This document shows positions 14,434 through 23,439 of a stretch of 64,000 nt of DNA, one piece after another. Each line of letters starts with the position of its first letter. The stretch's first letter is position 1. The position numbers and the translations under genes were made by a program. This DNA is from Streptomyces sp. NBC_01381. Its GTDB lineage: Bacteria > Actinomycetota > Actinomycetes > Streptomycetales > Streptomycetaceae. The notes under the pieces were generated by a model. That model made no database searches. It worked only from the letters and a program-made list of their open reading frames with translations, and had not been told where the DNA came from. The DNA lies in the NCBI RefSeq assembly GCF_026340305.1, contig NZ_JAPEPI010000006.1, positions 1 through 64,000 on the forward strand. The letters run 5' to 3'.

Positions 14434-16545
14434 CTACTCGCCTTCGTCCAGGACGGCGTCGCCGCCCTTGATGTGCCGGGCCGGATTGAGGCCCTTCTCC
14501 ATCAGGTCGACCGCCCAGGACATCTCCTGGACGCCCTCCAGCTTCGCCAGGCCCGGCGTGGGTCCGAGGCGGAACCCGCCGGGCTGCGGCTTGCCGGAGG
14601 CGGCGTACGGCAGGAAGTCCATCGGCGAGCGGCCCGGCGAGGGGTAGACGACGCAGTCGGACAGCACCGCGAGCGGATACAGGCCCGTCATGTCGGCCAT
14701 CTTCAGCAACTTGCGGTGCATGTTCACCCGGGCCTTGGAGATCACCGCAGCGCGGATGTCCGGACGCCAGGTCGGCCGCTGAAGGGCCGGCCACGTCTCG
14801 CCGTCGCGGTACTTCTTGCCCTGCGGGCCCTCACGGAGCTTGCCGATGCCACCCTTCACGGTGCCCTTGATCGCGGAGAGCACGGCGGTCAGCGCCGGGT
14901 CGACCTCCTTGTGCCGCTCCATCGCCGCGAGGAACTCGGTGTCGGACAGGTCCTTCGTCACGCCCAAGTCGGCGAGGGTGTCGACGTAGGCGGTCTTCAG
15001 CCGGTCATGCCACGGATCCAGGTACGCGCCGGTCTCGCGGCGCAGATACGCCTCGATCGGGGCGACGTTGTGGCCGAGCTCCTGGGCGTAGGCGACGGTG
15101 TGCGTCTGGTACCAGGCCGGGCCGGTCGGGCGCTCGCCGGTCGGCGTGAACGGCGACGGGAGGCGCGGGTCGATCTCCACGTGGCTCAGGTCGACCAGCC
15201 AGGAGCCGGGGATCTTCGGGTTGAACGCCGGGTGATGGAAGTGGTCGGGTCCGGACAGACCGACCGTGAGCCTCGCGGCGGCCGCGAGGAACGCCGTGTT
15301 CAGGTCCAGGCCCACCGCCCACGGCAGCAGGCACTCCTCATCGGAGAGCAGCTTCGGGTCGCGCACCCACTGGTAGGCCTCCTCGTTCAGGAACCCGCCC
15401 GTCCAGCCCTGCGCGACGGGGTGTTCGGGCCGGGCCTCCGGCGGCGCCGGGTCCATCGGCTCGCTCCCCAGCGAGCCCGGGTTGTAGCCGGGCACCCAGT
15501 TGCCGGATGCCGGGTCCTGGACGGCCTTCGTCGGCGGGCGCAACGCCGTCATCAACTCCAGGCCCGAGACGGCCGTGGAGCCGCGCGGGGTGATGACCCG
15601 GGACGCGTAGATGCCCAGGACGCGGGCGACGTCGGCCGCGTCCATGTCGCCAACGCCCGGCCAGGACCGCTCATCGAGGGCGTCCCAGGACAGGATGGCG
15701 AGCTGCACGCACTGCCGCTCGCGATCCTGGACCTTGCGGTAAATGCGGGCCCACGGGCCGAACCCGCGCTGCGTGAGCTTCCACTTCGCCTTCATCACCT
15801 GCTTGACGACCGGGTGGTCCTCGGGCAGGCGCAGGGAGCGGCGCTGCTCGTGGCCCTCCAGGCGCTCCGGCAGCCCGAGCTTCATGGCTGCGGACGCGGT
15901 GAGCACGATCAGCGGGTCGCTGTCCTTGCCGTTGCGGTTCAGCTTCGCGGCACCGAGACCGGACTCCTTGAGGGTCCACTCCACCAGCTCCACCACGGTG
16001 GTCGCCGGGCAGTCCAGCACGATCCCGTTGACGCCGTACGCGGAGCCGTCCCCGTCCAGCACGGCGAGCGGGCCGTGCGGGAACCGCGGGTCGACGGCAG
16101 ACTTCACGGCCTTCTTCGCCGCCGGACGCCGTGACGCCGCCGGGCGCGCGGCCGGGGGTTCGGGGGCGGCCGTGACTGCGGGAGCCTGCTGCGCGGGCGT
16201 CTCCTCGACTTCGGGTTCGGGTGCGGCCGGGCCGGTGAAGGTCGCCGGAGTCTGCGGTGCGGGAGCCGGGGAGGGCGCTGCGGGAGCGGTGCCGTGTGCG
16301 GGGAACCTCGCCGCCCAGCCGTTCAGCAGCCGCTGATACGCCTCCAGGCGCGGCGGCTTCGGCTCCGAGCGGCCGTTCTCCCAGTTCTTCACCGTCTGGG
16401 TCGTCGACCTCAGTGCGGTCGCCAGGCGTGCCTGGGTGATGCCCGCAGCCTCCCGCAGTCGTGCGCGCTCCGCCGGGGGCGGGAGCTGCGGCTCCTCCTC
16501 CAGCAAGGCGTCGACCGACGCGAACAGCTCTTCTTCAGATGCCAT
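14434..16545 (-). CDS. tap: Telomere-associated protein Tap, 703 aa
   Basis: Tap binds the folded 3' overhang of Streptomyces telomeres and recruits Tpg. The N-terminus (residues about 20-80; AGITQARLATALRSTTQTV, WENGRSEPKPPRLEAYQRLL) is the family helix-turn-helix. An Ala/Pro-rich linker (80-160) leads to the large conserved domain beginning DPRFPHGPLAVLDGDGSAYG. The length is close to known Tap proteins. The ATG at 16545 follows GGAGG. The promoter region shared with the divergent zeta gene contains three TTTAACC boxes. The N-terminal domain is closely repeated in the free-standing 90-residue protein at 34458-34730. Confidence 0.9.
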   Translation of the reverse strand: MASEEELFASVDALLEEEPQLPPPAERARLREAAGITQARLATALRSTTQTVKNWENGRSEPKPPRLEAYQRLLNGWAARFPAHGTAPAAPSPAPAPQTPATFTGPAAPEPEVEETPAQQAPAVTAAPEPPAARPAASRRPAAKKAVKSAVDPRFPHGPLAVLDGDGSAYGVNGIVLDCPATTVVELVEWTLKESGLGAAKLNRNGKDSDPLIVLTASAAMKLGLPERLEGHEQRRSLRLPEDHPVVKQVMKAKWKLTQRGFGPWARIYRKVQDRERQCVQLAILSWDALDERSWPGVGDMDAADVARVLGIYASRVITPRGSTAVSGLELMTALRPPTKAVQDPASGNWVPGYNPGSLGSEPMDPAPPEARPEHPVAQGWTGGFLNEEAYQWVRDPKLLSDEECLLPWAVGLDLNTAFLAAAARLTVGLSGPDHFHHPAFNPKIPGSWLVDLSHVEIDPRLPSPFTPTGERPTGPAWYQTHTVAYAQELGHNVAPIEAYLRRETGAYLDPWHDRLKTAYVDTLADLGVTKDLSDTEFLAAMERHKEVDPALTAVLSAIKGTVKGGIGKLREGPQGKKYRDGETWPALQRPTWRPDIRAAVISKARVNMHRKLLKMADMTGLYPLAVLSDCVVYPSPGRSPMDFLPYAASGKPQPGGFRLGPTPGLAKLEGVQEMSWAVDLMEKGLNPARHIKGGDAVLDEGE

Positions 16546-16578
16546 ACGTCTCTACCTCCACCCCGGACACTATCACTC

Positions 16579-16621
16579 TTTAACCTTTGCGGGAAGTTCA
16601 ATTTAACCTGTTCGTTTAACC
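16579..16621. promoter_or_regulatory. Three TTTAACC boxes between tap and the zeta gene
   Basis: TTTAACC occurs at 16579-16585, 16602-16608 and 16615-16621 in the intergenic region of the divergent tap and zeta genes. On the minus strand these read GGTTAAA and lie 34-76 bases upstream of the tap start. Such AT-containing repeats stand out in this GC-rich DNA and are candidate operators, possibly for Tap's own helix-turn-helix. Confidence 0.45.
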
Positions 16622-16694
16622 CGTTCGAGTGTTGTATGTTGCATGGCAGTGACGGATGTGGCGAGTGGTTCCGGTGAGCTCAGGAGGTTCTGCG

Positions 16695-18551
16695 GTGAGG
16701 GACGCGGAGGTCGTGCCGGTCGTGCTGGACGAGGGGCAGCACCAGGAAATCCTGGCGTCCCAGATCCTGCCGACCTGGACCAAGGACGCGGTCCCCCAGG
16801 AACAGCCGGTCGTGGTGCTCGTCGTCGGACCTCCGGGCAGCGGCAAGTCCACTCTGTGCGAGCTCCTGATGGCAGTCCTTGGCCAGCGCGGCGGCGCGGT
16901 GCTGATCGGCCGCGACCTCTACAAGTCCGCTCACCCCCAGTACGCCGCGCTCCTGCAGAGCGACGAGCGCACAGCCGGGGTGAAGGTCCGCCCTGATGTC
17001 CTGCGGTGGCAGGCGGCGGTCGAGGAGTACGTGCGCCGCATGCGGTTCGACGCGGTGCTGGAAACGCCACTCGCCGACCCCGAGGAGGCCCGCGCCCTGG
17101 CCATCGCCTTCCGCGCGGCGGGGTTCCGCGTTGAGGTCGTGGTGGTGACTACGGCGGAGGCCGTGCTGCAGGTGAGCGTGCTGGACCGCCTGGTGGCGAG
17201 CGAGAGCGGGACAGGGCGGTATGTCTCCTGGGACAACCTCGACCGATGCGTGCACGGTCTGCCCCAGTCACTTGCGGTCATCGAGGCCGAGCACCTGGTC
17301 GACCGGATGATGGTGGTGCGCCGGGATCTGGAGGTGCTCTACGACAACGAGCTCACCGAGGACGGAGTATGGCGGTCCGCAGTGGGCGTACAGCAGGCGC
17401 ATGCTGGGGAGCTGGCCCGGCCGTGGACCGCGCCGCAGACCTGGCAATTCCGCGGCCAGATCACCGGCGTTGAACAGCGGGTGCACCCGGCAGTGAGCAC
17501 GCCGGAGCGGCGCCTTGCCGTGACCGGTGGTCTTCAACGCGCCAGCGCGCTGGCCGAGCCGGTACGCCGCATCGCCCAGCCCCTCGCGGTGCCGCCCGGG
17601 ATCGACTACCACCGCCTGTCCCGCGACGAACACGACTTCATCTTCGACGACTTGATCGTCCCGATGTACCTGAGCAACATCACCGCCCACAGCGAGCCGG
17701 TCACGCTGTATGTGATGGCCCAGCAGGGAGCCGGAAAGACCCGGGCCTCATGGGCCCTGCGCCGCGCTCTGCGGCTCCGCAACCCCACCCGCATCGAGGG
17801 CGGAATCTTCAAATCCCTGCACCCCGACTACGACCAGCTCCTCGAAGAAGAGCCGCGCACCGCCTCCTTGCGCATCCGGGCTGACTACCGGGCGTGGCAG
17901 GAACGGGCCGAAGCGTATGTACGGGGCCGCGGGGGCGACCTGCTGGTGGAGATCGCCCCGGACAGCGTCGAGCACTTCCTGGCCAGTGCGCGCCGCGACC
18001 ACCGGGCGGGACGGCGCGTTGAGCTGATCGTCTTGGGGGTCCGCGCCGCGGACAGCCGACTGGGCACTGCGTCCCGATGCGCCTCAGTGGCACGCCTGGG
18101 CGGCGGCTCCCGCTTCACGTCGGCCGCCGCGCACGACGTGTCCTTCGGCGTCCTGGCCGACGTGGTCCGCGCGGCCGAGGCAGAGCCGGACATCGTGGGC
18201 TCCATCTCCATCATCCGCAGGGACCTGAGCGCGCTGTATCGCAATGAGCGCACCCTCAGCGGGGCCTGGGCCCGGCCGCCCCGGGCGGGGCATGCGCTGG
18301 AGGAAGCGCAGCAACTCCCCTACACATCGGCCGAGGCGGCTCAGTTCCTCACCACTCTCCAGCTCCTGCAGGGTGAGCTGCCGCAGTACCGCTCCGACCT
18401 GGTCGACATCGCCGCACTGGCTTGGCCATTGATGCCCGCACGCTTCCAGCCACGCACCCTGGCCACGACGGTCGTCTCGGCACCGCTGCCCGTTCCCCTC
18501 CAACAGGGGCCTGGCTACTGGCCCCCCAGCTCCTTGGCCCGGGCCGCATAG
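16695..18551 (+). CDS. Tandem zeta-toxin protein with two kinase-like domains, 618 aa
   Basis: Zeta toxins phosphorylate UDP-N-acetylglucosamine and block cell-wall synthesis. Two zeta-like units are seen. The first (about residues 20-210) has the P-loop GPPGSGKST and the downstream IGRDLYKSAHPQY, with the Asp of the usual D-x-x-x-x-x-H-P-x-Y. The second (about 320-520) has QQGAGKTR and IEGGIFKSLHPDY, in which that Asp is missing. Both units end in a matching MMVVRRDLEVLYDNEL or SIIRRDLSALYRNER stretch. The GTG at 16695 follows AGGAGG. The 3' end overlaps the convergent 83-residue gene by 37 bases. Toxin activity and a regulatory second domain are inferred. Confidence 0.75.
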   Translation: MRDAEVVPVVLDEGQHQEILASQILPTWTKDAVPQEQPVVVLVVGPPGSGKSTLCELLMAVLGQRGGAVLIGRDLYKSAHPQYAALLQSDERTAGVKVRPDVLRWQAAVEEYVRRMRFDAVLETPLADPEEARALAIAFRAAGFRVEVVVVTTAEAVLQVSVLDRLVASESGTGRYVSWDNLDRCVHGLPQSLAVIEAEHLVDRMMVVRRDLEVLYDNELTEDGVWRSAVGVQQAHAGELARPWTAPQTWQFRGQITGVEQRVHPAVSTPERRLAVTGGLQRASALAEPVRRIAQPLAVPPGIDYHRLSRDEHDFIFDDLIVPMYLSNITAHSEPVTLYVMAQQGAGKTRASWALRRALRLRNPTRIEGGIFKSLHPDYDQLLEEEPRTASLRIRADYRAWQERAEAYVRGRGGDLLVEIAPDSVEHFLASARRDHRAGRRVELIVLGVRAADSRLGTASRCASVARLGGGSRFTSAAAHDVSFGVLADVVRAAEAEPDIVGSISIIRRDLSALYRNERTLSGAWARPPRAGHALEEAQQLPYTSAEAAQFLTTLQLLQGELPQYRSDLVDIAALAWPLMPARFQPRTLATTVVSAPLPVPLQQGPGYWPPSSLARAA

Positions 18552-18766
18552 CGGGCTGCGATCTCGGCCACTTCGTCCGGCTCGGCGGCGCCCAGGGCCT
18601 GCTGATCGGCGGCGCACTGCGCCAGCCCGTCCCTCAGGACCTTGAGGCGCTCAGGGTCAGGCGCCGCGGCTCGCCGCTCCTCGATGATCTGGACCGAATA
18701 CCAGCGACTCACCTTCTGCACCAGCTGCTCGGCGTCCTCGGGATTCTCGTACTCATGCTGAGACAA
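18515..18766 (-). CDS. Small helical protein convergent with the zeta gene, candidate antitoxin, 83 aa
   Basis: The frame starts with TTG at 18766 behind GAAGGA and ends inside the 3' end of the zeta gene on the opposite strand. The product is strongly helical and acidic (NPEDAEQLVQKVSRWYSVQI, then ADEV-like AAEPDEVAEIAARYAARA), as expected of a small protein-binding antitoxin. I have the impression that similar small genes accompany tandem zeta proteins in Streptomyces, but this rests on memory. Convergent overlap would give antisense transcription as an extra layer of control. Confidence 0.5.
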   Translation of the reverse strand: MSQHEYENPEDAEQLVQKVSRWYSVQIIEERRAAAPDPERLKVLRDGLAQCAADQQALGAAEPDEVAEIAARYAARAKELGGQ

Positions 18767-18918
18767 AACGGGGTGTTCCTTCGGAGATCGGGATCAGGGG
18801 ACGTCATTGTCTCTGGCCGAGACCGTGTGGCCCGGGGCCGGGGTTGCGGGGAAGGTTGCACGAAGCGGGGGCGCGGCACATAAGTTGAGACCGCTGATGA
18901 TCTTTCTTGGGGGATGCT

Positions 18919-21585
18919 GTGGCGCGGGATCTGCGGATGCTGTTCGGTGCGAATGACCGGTCCGTGGAGGCCGGGGAGGCGTTCACGAACCGGCAGTCCC
19001 AGTGGCAGTCCGTCGTCGCCGCGCTCACCGACCATCTGCAGCGCGTCGCCAGCCCGGCCTTCGACGTCGAGGACTTGGCGAGCGCGCGGCACAACATCCT
19101 GGTCGCTCACGGGGTGGGCGGTATCGGCAAGTCCACGCTCTCCCGCAAGATCGAAGCCGCGCTCACGCACTCCGGCAGCCGTCCCGCCCAGTGGGAGGCG
19201 CCCGCCTGGCCGATCGAGCGGCTCCTGCCGGTACGCGTCGACCTCTCTCGGTCCACCGGCGTCGACTTCGAACGCGTGGTGCTCTCCATCCGCCTGGCGC
19301 TCGCCGCTCTGGGCCGGCCCATGCCTGCCTTCGACCTGGCGCTGCGGCGGCACTGGGAGCGCAATCATCCCGGCGAGCCGATCGAGGAGTACCTGCGGCG
19401 CGGCGGCATGTTCTCCAGGTTCACCAGCGCGGTGAACCTGCCCAGCCAGCTGCAGTCCGCGATGGCCGATGTCGCCCAGGCCCTGGCCATGCCCGGCACC
19501 GTGGGCGGCGCCGTCGGCCAGCTCACCACCGCCCTGGTCGGGGCGCTGCGCGAGCGTCGCCAGACCGTGAGGGCCCTGGCCGGCTGTACGCGCCTGGCCG
19601 ACATCCTGGAAGCCGAACCCGACCTGGAGACCTTGAGTTTCGCCACCCACCTGCTCGCCTGGGACCTGGCCCAACTCCCCGCAGAGCAGCAGGTCACACC
19701 GGTGATCCTGTTCGACACCTTCGAAGACGTCGGCGACCGCACGAATCGCGACCTGGAGCGGCTGCTGCAGCGCGTGGTGTGGCTGATGCCCAACGCCATG
19801 TTCGTGATCACCGGACGCAACCGGCTGCAGTGGGCCGAGGAGGGTCTGCAGGGGCAGCTCGACTGGGCCGGACCGGCCGCCTGGCCCGGCCTTATCCCCC
19901 ACGTGCCGGGCTCCCGCGGCCACAGCGCGCCCACCGCACGCCAGATCCTGATCGGCGACTTCTCCCCCCAGGACCGCGACGAGCACCTCGCCCGGCGCCT
20001 GTCGCGCGACGGACGGCCGCTGATCGAAGCGGACCTGCGCCGGGCCATCGCCGACCGGTCCCATGGCCTGCCCCTGTACCTCGACCTGGCGGTGATGCGG
20101 TTCTTGGAGATACGGCGCACCGGACGCCCGCCGCAGCCGGATGACTTCGGTGATTTCCCCGCCCTGATCGCCCGCACGGTCAGTGACTTGACCACCGATG
20201 AACGCCACGTCCTGCGTTCGGTGGCCCTTCTGGATGCCTTCTCGGTCTCCCTGGCCACTGAGGTCGCGGGACTCGCCCATGATGCGGCAGCGCTGCGGCT
20301 GACCGAGCGCCCCTTCATTCGCGACGAGCTGACAGCGTTGTGGCCTTTCCATCTCCACGAGGTCGTCCGCTCCGCGATCCGTCACGCCGAGGACCACACG
20401 GACGATCGCTGGTCACCTCAGGACTGGCAACGGGCAGCGACGCGCGCCTTGACCGCCCTGGGCCGCGAGTTCAGCCATGGGCCGCGGCGCGATCGCGCCA
20501 TGCTGATCGGCTGTCTGCGCCAGGGCCTGCGCCTGGCCAGAGACTTCGGCCTCGAACTGGCCTGGCTCACCGAGGCTGCCTTTCAGTACGTCGGGGATTC
20601 CGTGTGGGAGCCGCTAGCCCCGCCTGCTCACGACCACGAAACGGCCGCGTTGCAGACGCCGGCCCAGGCGTTGGTGGAGATGCTCAGTGCCCTGGCGCGC
20701 CGTCAACGCGAGCATCGTGGACGTACCGTCGCCCGGCTCACCGACATCATCGACTCTGGGCTGTTGCCCGCAGAGCTGCACGAGATGGCCGTCTACTACC
20801 GCGCCAAGGCGCTGCGCGACATTGGGCAGAGCACGGACTCGCGCCGCGGTTATCAGCAGGTCGCCGACGGCGGCGGCCGCTTGGCCCCGGCCGCCCGGCG
20901 AGGCCTTGCCCAAGCCGCGCGCCTGGCCGGGGACTTCCCCACCGCCTTCGCCGCCGCGCAAACGCTTGGCTGGGAGGGACGCCACCAGCGGGTCCTGGGT
21001 GACGTGTGGTGGTTGCAGGGGGAACCGGCCCGCGCGGCCGCCGCCTATCTGGCCGGGCGCAGCGAGGCCGAGCAGCACGCGAAGACTGGCGAGGCCGCCC
21101 ACAACCAGGCGCTGCGCGCCCTGGCCGTCGCCTTCGTCGACCCGTCCCAGGCCGACGATGAACTCGACCTGGCCGAGCAGCTCCTCGCGAACCTCGACTT
21201 GCGCGCCACCACGATCAACGCAGCCATCGCTGGCCTCATCCGTGACGCCGGCAGCCCCGCGCTCGACGAACGCGTCCGCGTCCTGCGCACCGAGCTCGAC
21301 GTCGCGGGCCTCACCTCCATGACGCCCACCCTCGAGCTCGCCGCCGCGTTCCACCAAGCCGTCCTGGACGACCACGACAGGCTGAGCACCACCGTCTCCC
21401 GCCTGCGCGAACTCACCGGCGGCAGGGATTACGCCTACTACGTCGACATCGCGTGCTTCATGGCCGACCTCCCACTTCCCGCCGACCACACCGCCCCTCA
21501 ATGGCTCGACGGTGAACAGGCCACCCGGGCGCGGTGGCATGACCTCGTCTCCAGCCGCCGCGAGGTTCTGCGCACCAGCCGCTAG
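18919..21585 (+). CDS. STAND-type NTPase with helical-repeat C-terminus, 888 aa
   Basis: The Walker A motif GVGGIGKST lies near residue 66, the Walker B VILFDTFEDV near 262, and a sensor-like strand AMFVITGRNRLQW about 30 residues later, which is the layout of signal-transduction ATPases with numerous domains. The C-terminal half is Ala/Leu-rich and helical in TPR-like units (AVYYRAKALRDIGQS, AAAYLAGRSEAEQHAKTGEA). Such proteins act as sensors in antiphage defence and in regulation. No N-terminal effector domain (nuclease, TIR, protease) is visible, so a partner may supply it; the coupled candidates are the next small genes. The GTG at 18919 follows GGGGGA; TTG 18907 is the alternative. Confidence 0.7.
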   Translation: MARDLRMLFGANDRSVEAGEAFTNRQSQWQSVVAALTDHLQRVASPAFDVEDLASARHNILVAHGVGGIGKSTLSRKIEAALTHSGSRPAQWEAPAWPIERLLPVRVDLSRSTGVDFERVVLSIRLALAALGRPMPAFDLALRRHWERNHPGEPIEEYLRRGGMFSRFTSAVNLPSQLQSAMADVAQALAMPGTVGGAVGQLTTALVGALRERRQTVRALAGCTRLADILEAEPDLETLSFATHLLAWDLAQLPAEQQVTPVILFDTFEDVGDRTNRDLERLLQRVVWLMPNAMFVITGRNRLQWAEEGLQGQLDWAGPAAWPGLIPHVPGSRGHSAPTARQILIGDFSPQDRDEHLARRLSRDGRPLIEADLRRAIADRSHGLPLYLDLAVMRFLEIRRTGRPPQPDDFGDFPALIARTVSDLTTDERHVLRSVALLDAFSVSLATEVAGLAHDAAALRLTERPFIRDELTALWPFHLHEVVRSAIRHAEDHTDDRWSPQDWQRAATRALTALGREFSHGPRRDRAMLIGCLRQGLRLARDFGLELAWLTEAAFQYVGDSVWEPLAPPAHDHETAALQTPAQALVEMLSALARRQREHRGRTVARLTDIIDSGLLPAELHEMAVYYRAKALRDIGQSTDSRRGYQQVADGGGRLAPAARRGLAQAARLAGDFPTAFAAAQTLGWEGRHQRVLGDVWWLQGEPARAAAAYLAGRSEAEQHAKTGEAAHNQALRALAVAFVDPSQADDELDLAEQLLANLDLRATTINAAIAGLIRDAGSPALDERVRVLRTELDVAGLTSMTPTLELAAAFHQAVLDDHDRLSTTVSRLRELTGGRDYAYYVDIACFMADLPLPADHTAPQWLDGEQATRARWHDLVSSRREVLRTSR

Positions 21586-21650
21586 GCCCCCAGTAGGCAG
21601 AGACCGCACGCACGCATCGGCCAAGCCGAGACACGGAAGAGGAGCACAGA

Positions 21651-22004
21651 GTGGTGGACGTTTGGATCTACGTGGCCCCAGATCGATACAACGGCCTGGA
21701 GTTGGTGCGTGCCGAATCGGTGCTCCACATCGAGCAGAGCGAACGCACCCACGGCGTCCGCGTCGACCGCCAAGCGCTCGACTCGAGTCTGGTTGTGGCT
21801 CATGCCATCGGAGTCATCGATGAGCCGCCGCTGCCAGAACACTTCGCGCTCGGCCTGGTCCAAGCCCTCGAGCAGGCGCGCAGCCAAGCAGAACAGGAAG
21901 GGCGTGGCCGTGCAGTGACGGCACGGCTCACGCCCGCTCGAAACTGGGAGTGGGCCATCTTCCCACTCGATGAACTGCCCCCCAGCTGGCGCACGCGAAG
22001 CTGA
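21651..22004 (+). CDS. Hypothetical protein, 117 aa
   Basis: A GTG start at 21651 follows GAGGAG. The sequence opens with alternating strands (VDVWIYVAPDRYNGLELVRA) and ends WEWAIFPLDELPPSW. No family is recognised. It lies 65 bases after the STAND NTPase on the same strand and could be its partner, or an independent accessory gene. Confidence 0.5.
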   Translation: MVDVWIYVAPDRYNGLELVRAESVLHIEQSERTHGVRVDRQALDSSLVVAHAIGVIDEPPLPEHFALGLVQALEQARSQAEQEGRGRAVTARLTPARNWEWAIFPLDELPPSWRTRS

Positions 22005-22049
22005 GGCGTGATGGTGACCGCCAAAGGCCCCGCAGGTGATACTGGGGGC

Positions 22050-22415
22050 ATGGCTGTTCCGTCCTCATCGTTTCCGGTGCCAGACGCCTTCGAGGTGCTG
22101 TGCGAGCAGTACGCGAGGCGTCTACCGGCCAGCTTGGCGGACCTGACGGGCCCCAGCCGCGGCTCGGTCGAGTTGCCTCTGCATGTGGCCTGGTCGGGCC
22201 GGCGCTCGTACACGCTGGATCAGCCCCGGTCGCGGATGGGTCTGTACCGCACCGTCCTGGCCGAAGGACAGCACCAGGACCTGATCAACCTCCTGAACCG
22301 GGACCTACTGACCGCTCAGTGGCCCACGCTGCGGACATTGATCAGCCGCCCGCTCCGCCACACCTGGGAAGCGGCCTTCCCTGAACTGGCCACCGCCAGG
22401 ACCACGGCCGCGTGA
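22050..22415 (+). CDS. Putative antitoxin partner of the AbiEii-like protein, 121 aa
   Basis: The stop overlaps the start of the AbiEii-like gene by four bases (GTGA), the coupling expected of a two-gene toxin-antitoxin unit. The product (FPVPDAFEVLCEQYARRLPA, then MGLYRTVLAEGQHQDLINLL) is helical and does not show the classic AbiEi winged helix, so the antitoxin role is inferred only from position. The ATG at 22050 is chosen because the sequence before it looks non-conserved; GTG 22008 is the alternative. Confidence 0.5.
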   Translation: MAVPSSSFPVPDAFEVLCEQYARRLPASLADLTGPSRGSVELPLHVAWSGRRSYTLDQPRSRMGLYRTVLAEGQHQDLINLLNRDLLTAQWPTLRTLISRPLRHTWEAAFPELATARTTAA

Positions 22416-23083
22416 ATCTGAGCGACCTGCACCGCCGGCTCCTGGCCGACGTCCTGGCCATCGGTACGCCCTATCCCCTGGTCATCACCGGCGGTTACGC
22501 GGTCCAGGCCCATGGCCTGGTCGACCGCCTCAGCCAGGACCTGGACGTGGCCACCGAGAACCCCTCTCCTATGGACGAGATCACGCGCACGGTCAGCGAC
22601 GGCCTCGCCCGGCGCGGCTGGCATGTCCGCCAGATCGAGACCAGCCCACTCTCCGGTCGGCTCATCGCCGCCGACCCGCATACGGGCGAGGAGTGCGAGG
22701 TCGACATCCTTAAGGAAGCTTTCTGGTCCTCGCCGACCACGACCGAGCTCGGACCGGTCCTCGCCCTCGACGATGTGATCGGCACCAAGGTCCGCGCACT
22801 CGCCGATCGGGGCGCGGTCCGCGACCTCATCGACGTCCACGCCGCCTCCCGGCTGCGCACCACCGCCGACCTCGAAACGCTCGGCCGCCGCCACGCCCGC
22901 TACGAATTCAGCCTGCACGAGCTGCGCGACCGCCTCGTCGGCGCCGAATGGTGGGACGACGAGGACTTCGCCGACTACGGCCTGGAACCCGCCCGGGTAG
23001 ATGCCCTGCGCGCGTGGGCCTTGGCCTGGGCCGGCGACCTTGATATCCGGCTGCACGGCGAGGAAATCCCAGGGGAAGACTGA
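22412..23083 (+). CDS. AbiEii/AbiGii-type nucleotidyltransferase, 223 aa
   Basis: The N-terminus has the nucleotidyltransferase signature of AbiEii: ITGGYAVQAHGLVDRLSQDL followed by DVAT, at about residues 25-46, with G-G and the D-x-D of the metal site. A third acidic position (EVDILKE, near 92) and the block DDVIGTKVRALADRGAVRDL (near 123) also fit. AbiEii toxins transfer nucleotides, for instance to tRNA, and cause phage abortive infection or plasmid stabilisation. The gene is coupled to the upstream candidate antitoxin and lies in an island with zeta and STAND proteins. Confidence 0.75.
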   Translation: MNLSDLHRRLLADVLAIGTPYPLVITGGYAVQAHGLVDRLSQDLDVATENPSPMDEITRTVSDGLARRGWHVRQIETSPLSGRLIAADPHTGEECEVDILKEAFWSSPTTTELGPVLALDDVIGTKVRALADRGAVRDLIDVHAASRLRTTADLETLGRRHARYEFSLHELRDRLVGAEWWDDEDFADYGLEPARVDALRAWALAWAGDLDIRLHGEEIPGED

Positions 23084-23439
23084 CCTCTCATACGCTCACG
23101 CGGTCTTCAGTGCCCGGCGCACGGGTCAGCGTCGGCAGGCATCGGCTTGGTGTCCGCCGCCAGGCAGGAGGAGTGGGGAACCGACGGAATGCGCTGATCA
23201 GGCTGTACCGCTCGCCCACTGGAGCTTCGTCCCGCGCCCATCAAGATCTTTTCCCACCGGCCAGGCGAGAGGCTGCGACCGAGCACGCGAGTTGGCACCG
23301 TTCGCTAAGTACAGAGCTCAGTCGGCCGCGCAGGCCAGGCCGTACTAGTCCGCAGATAGCGATCAGGGAGGACGCACTGTGCAGGGCGCGTGGCATTAAC
23401 GTCGCGCGGGGTGTCGGTGCTATCCGGAATCATGGATGC

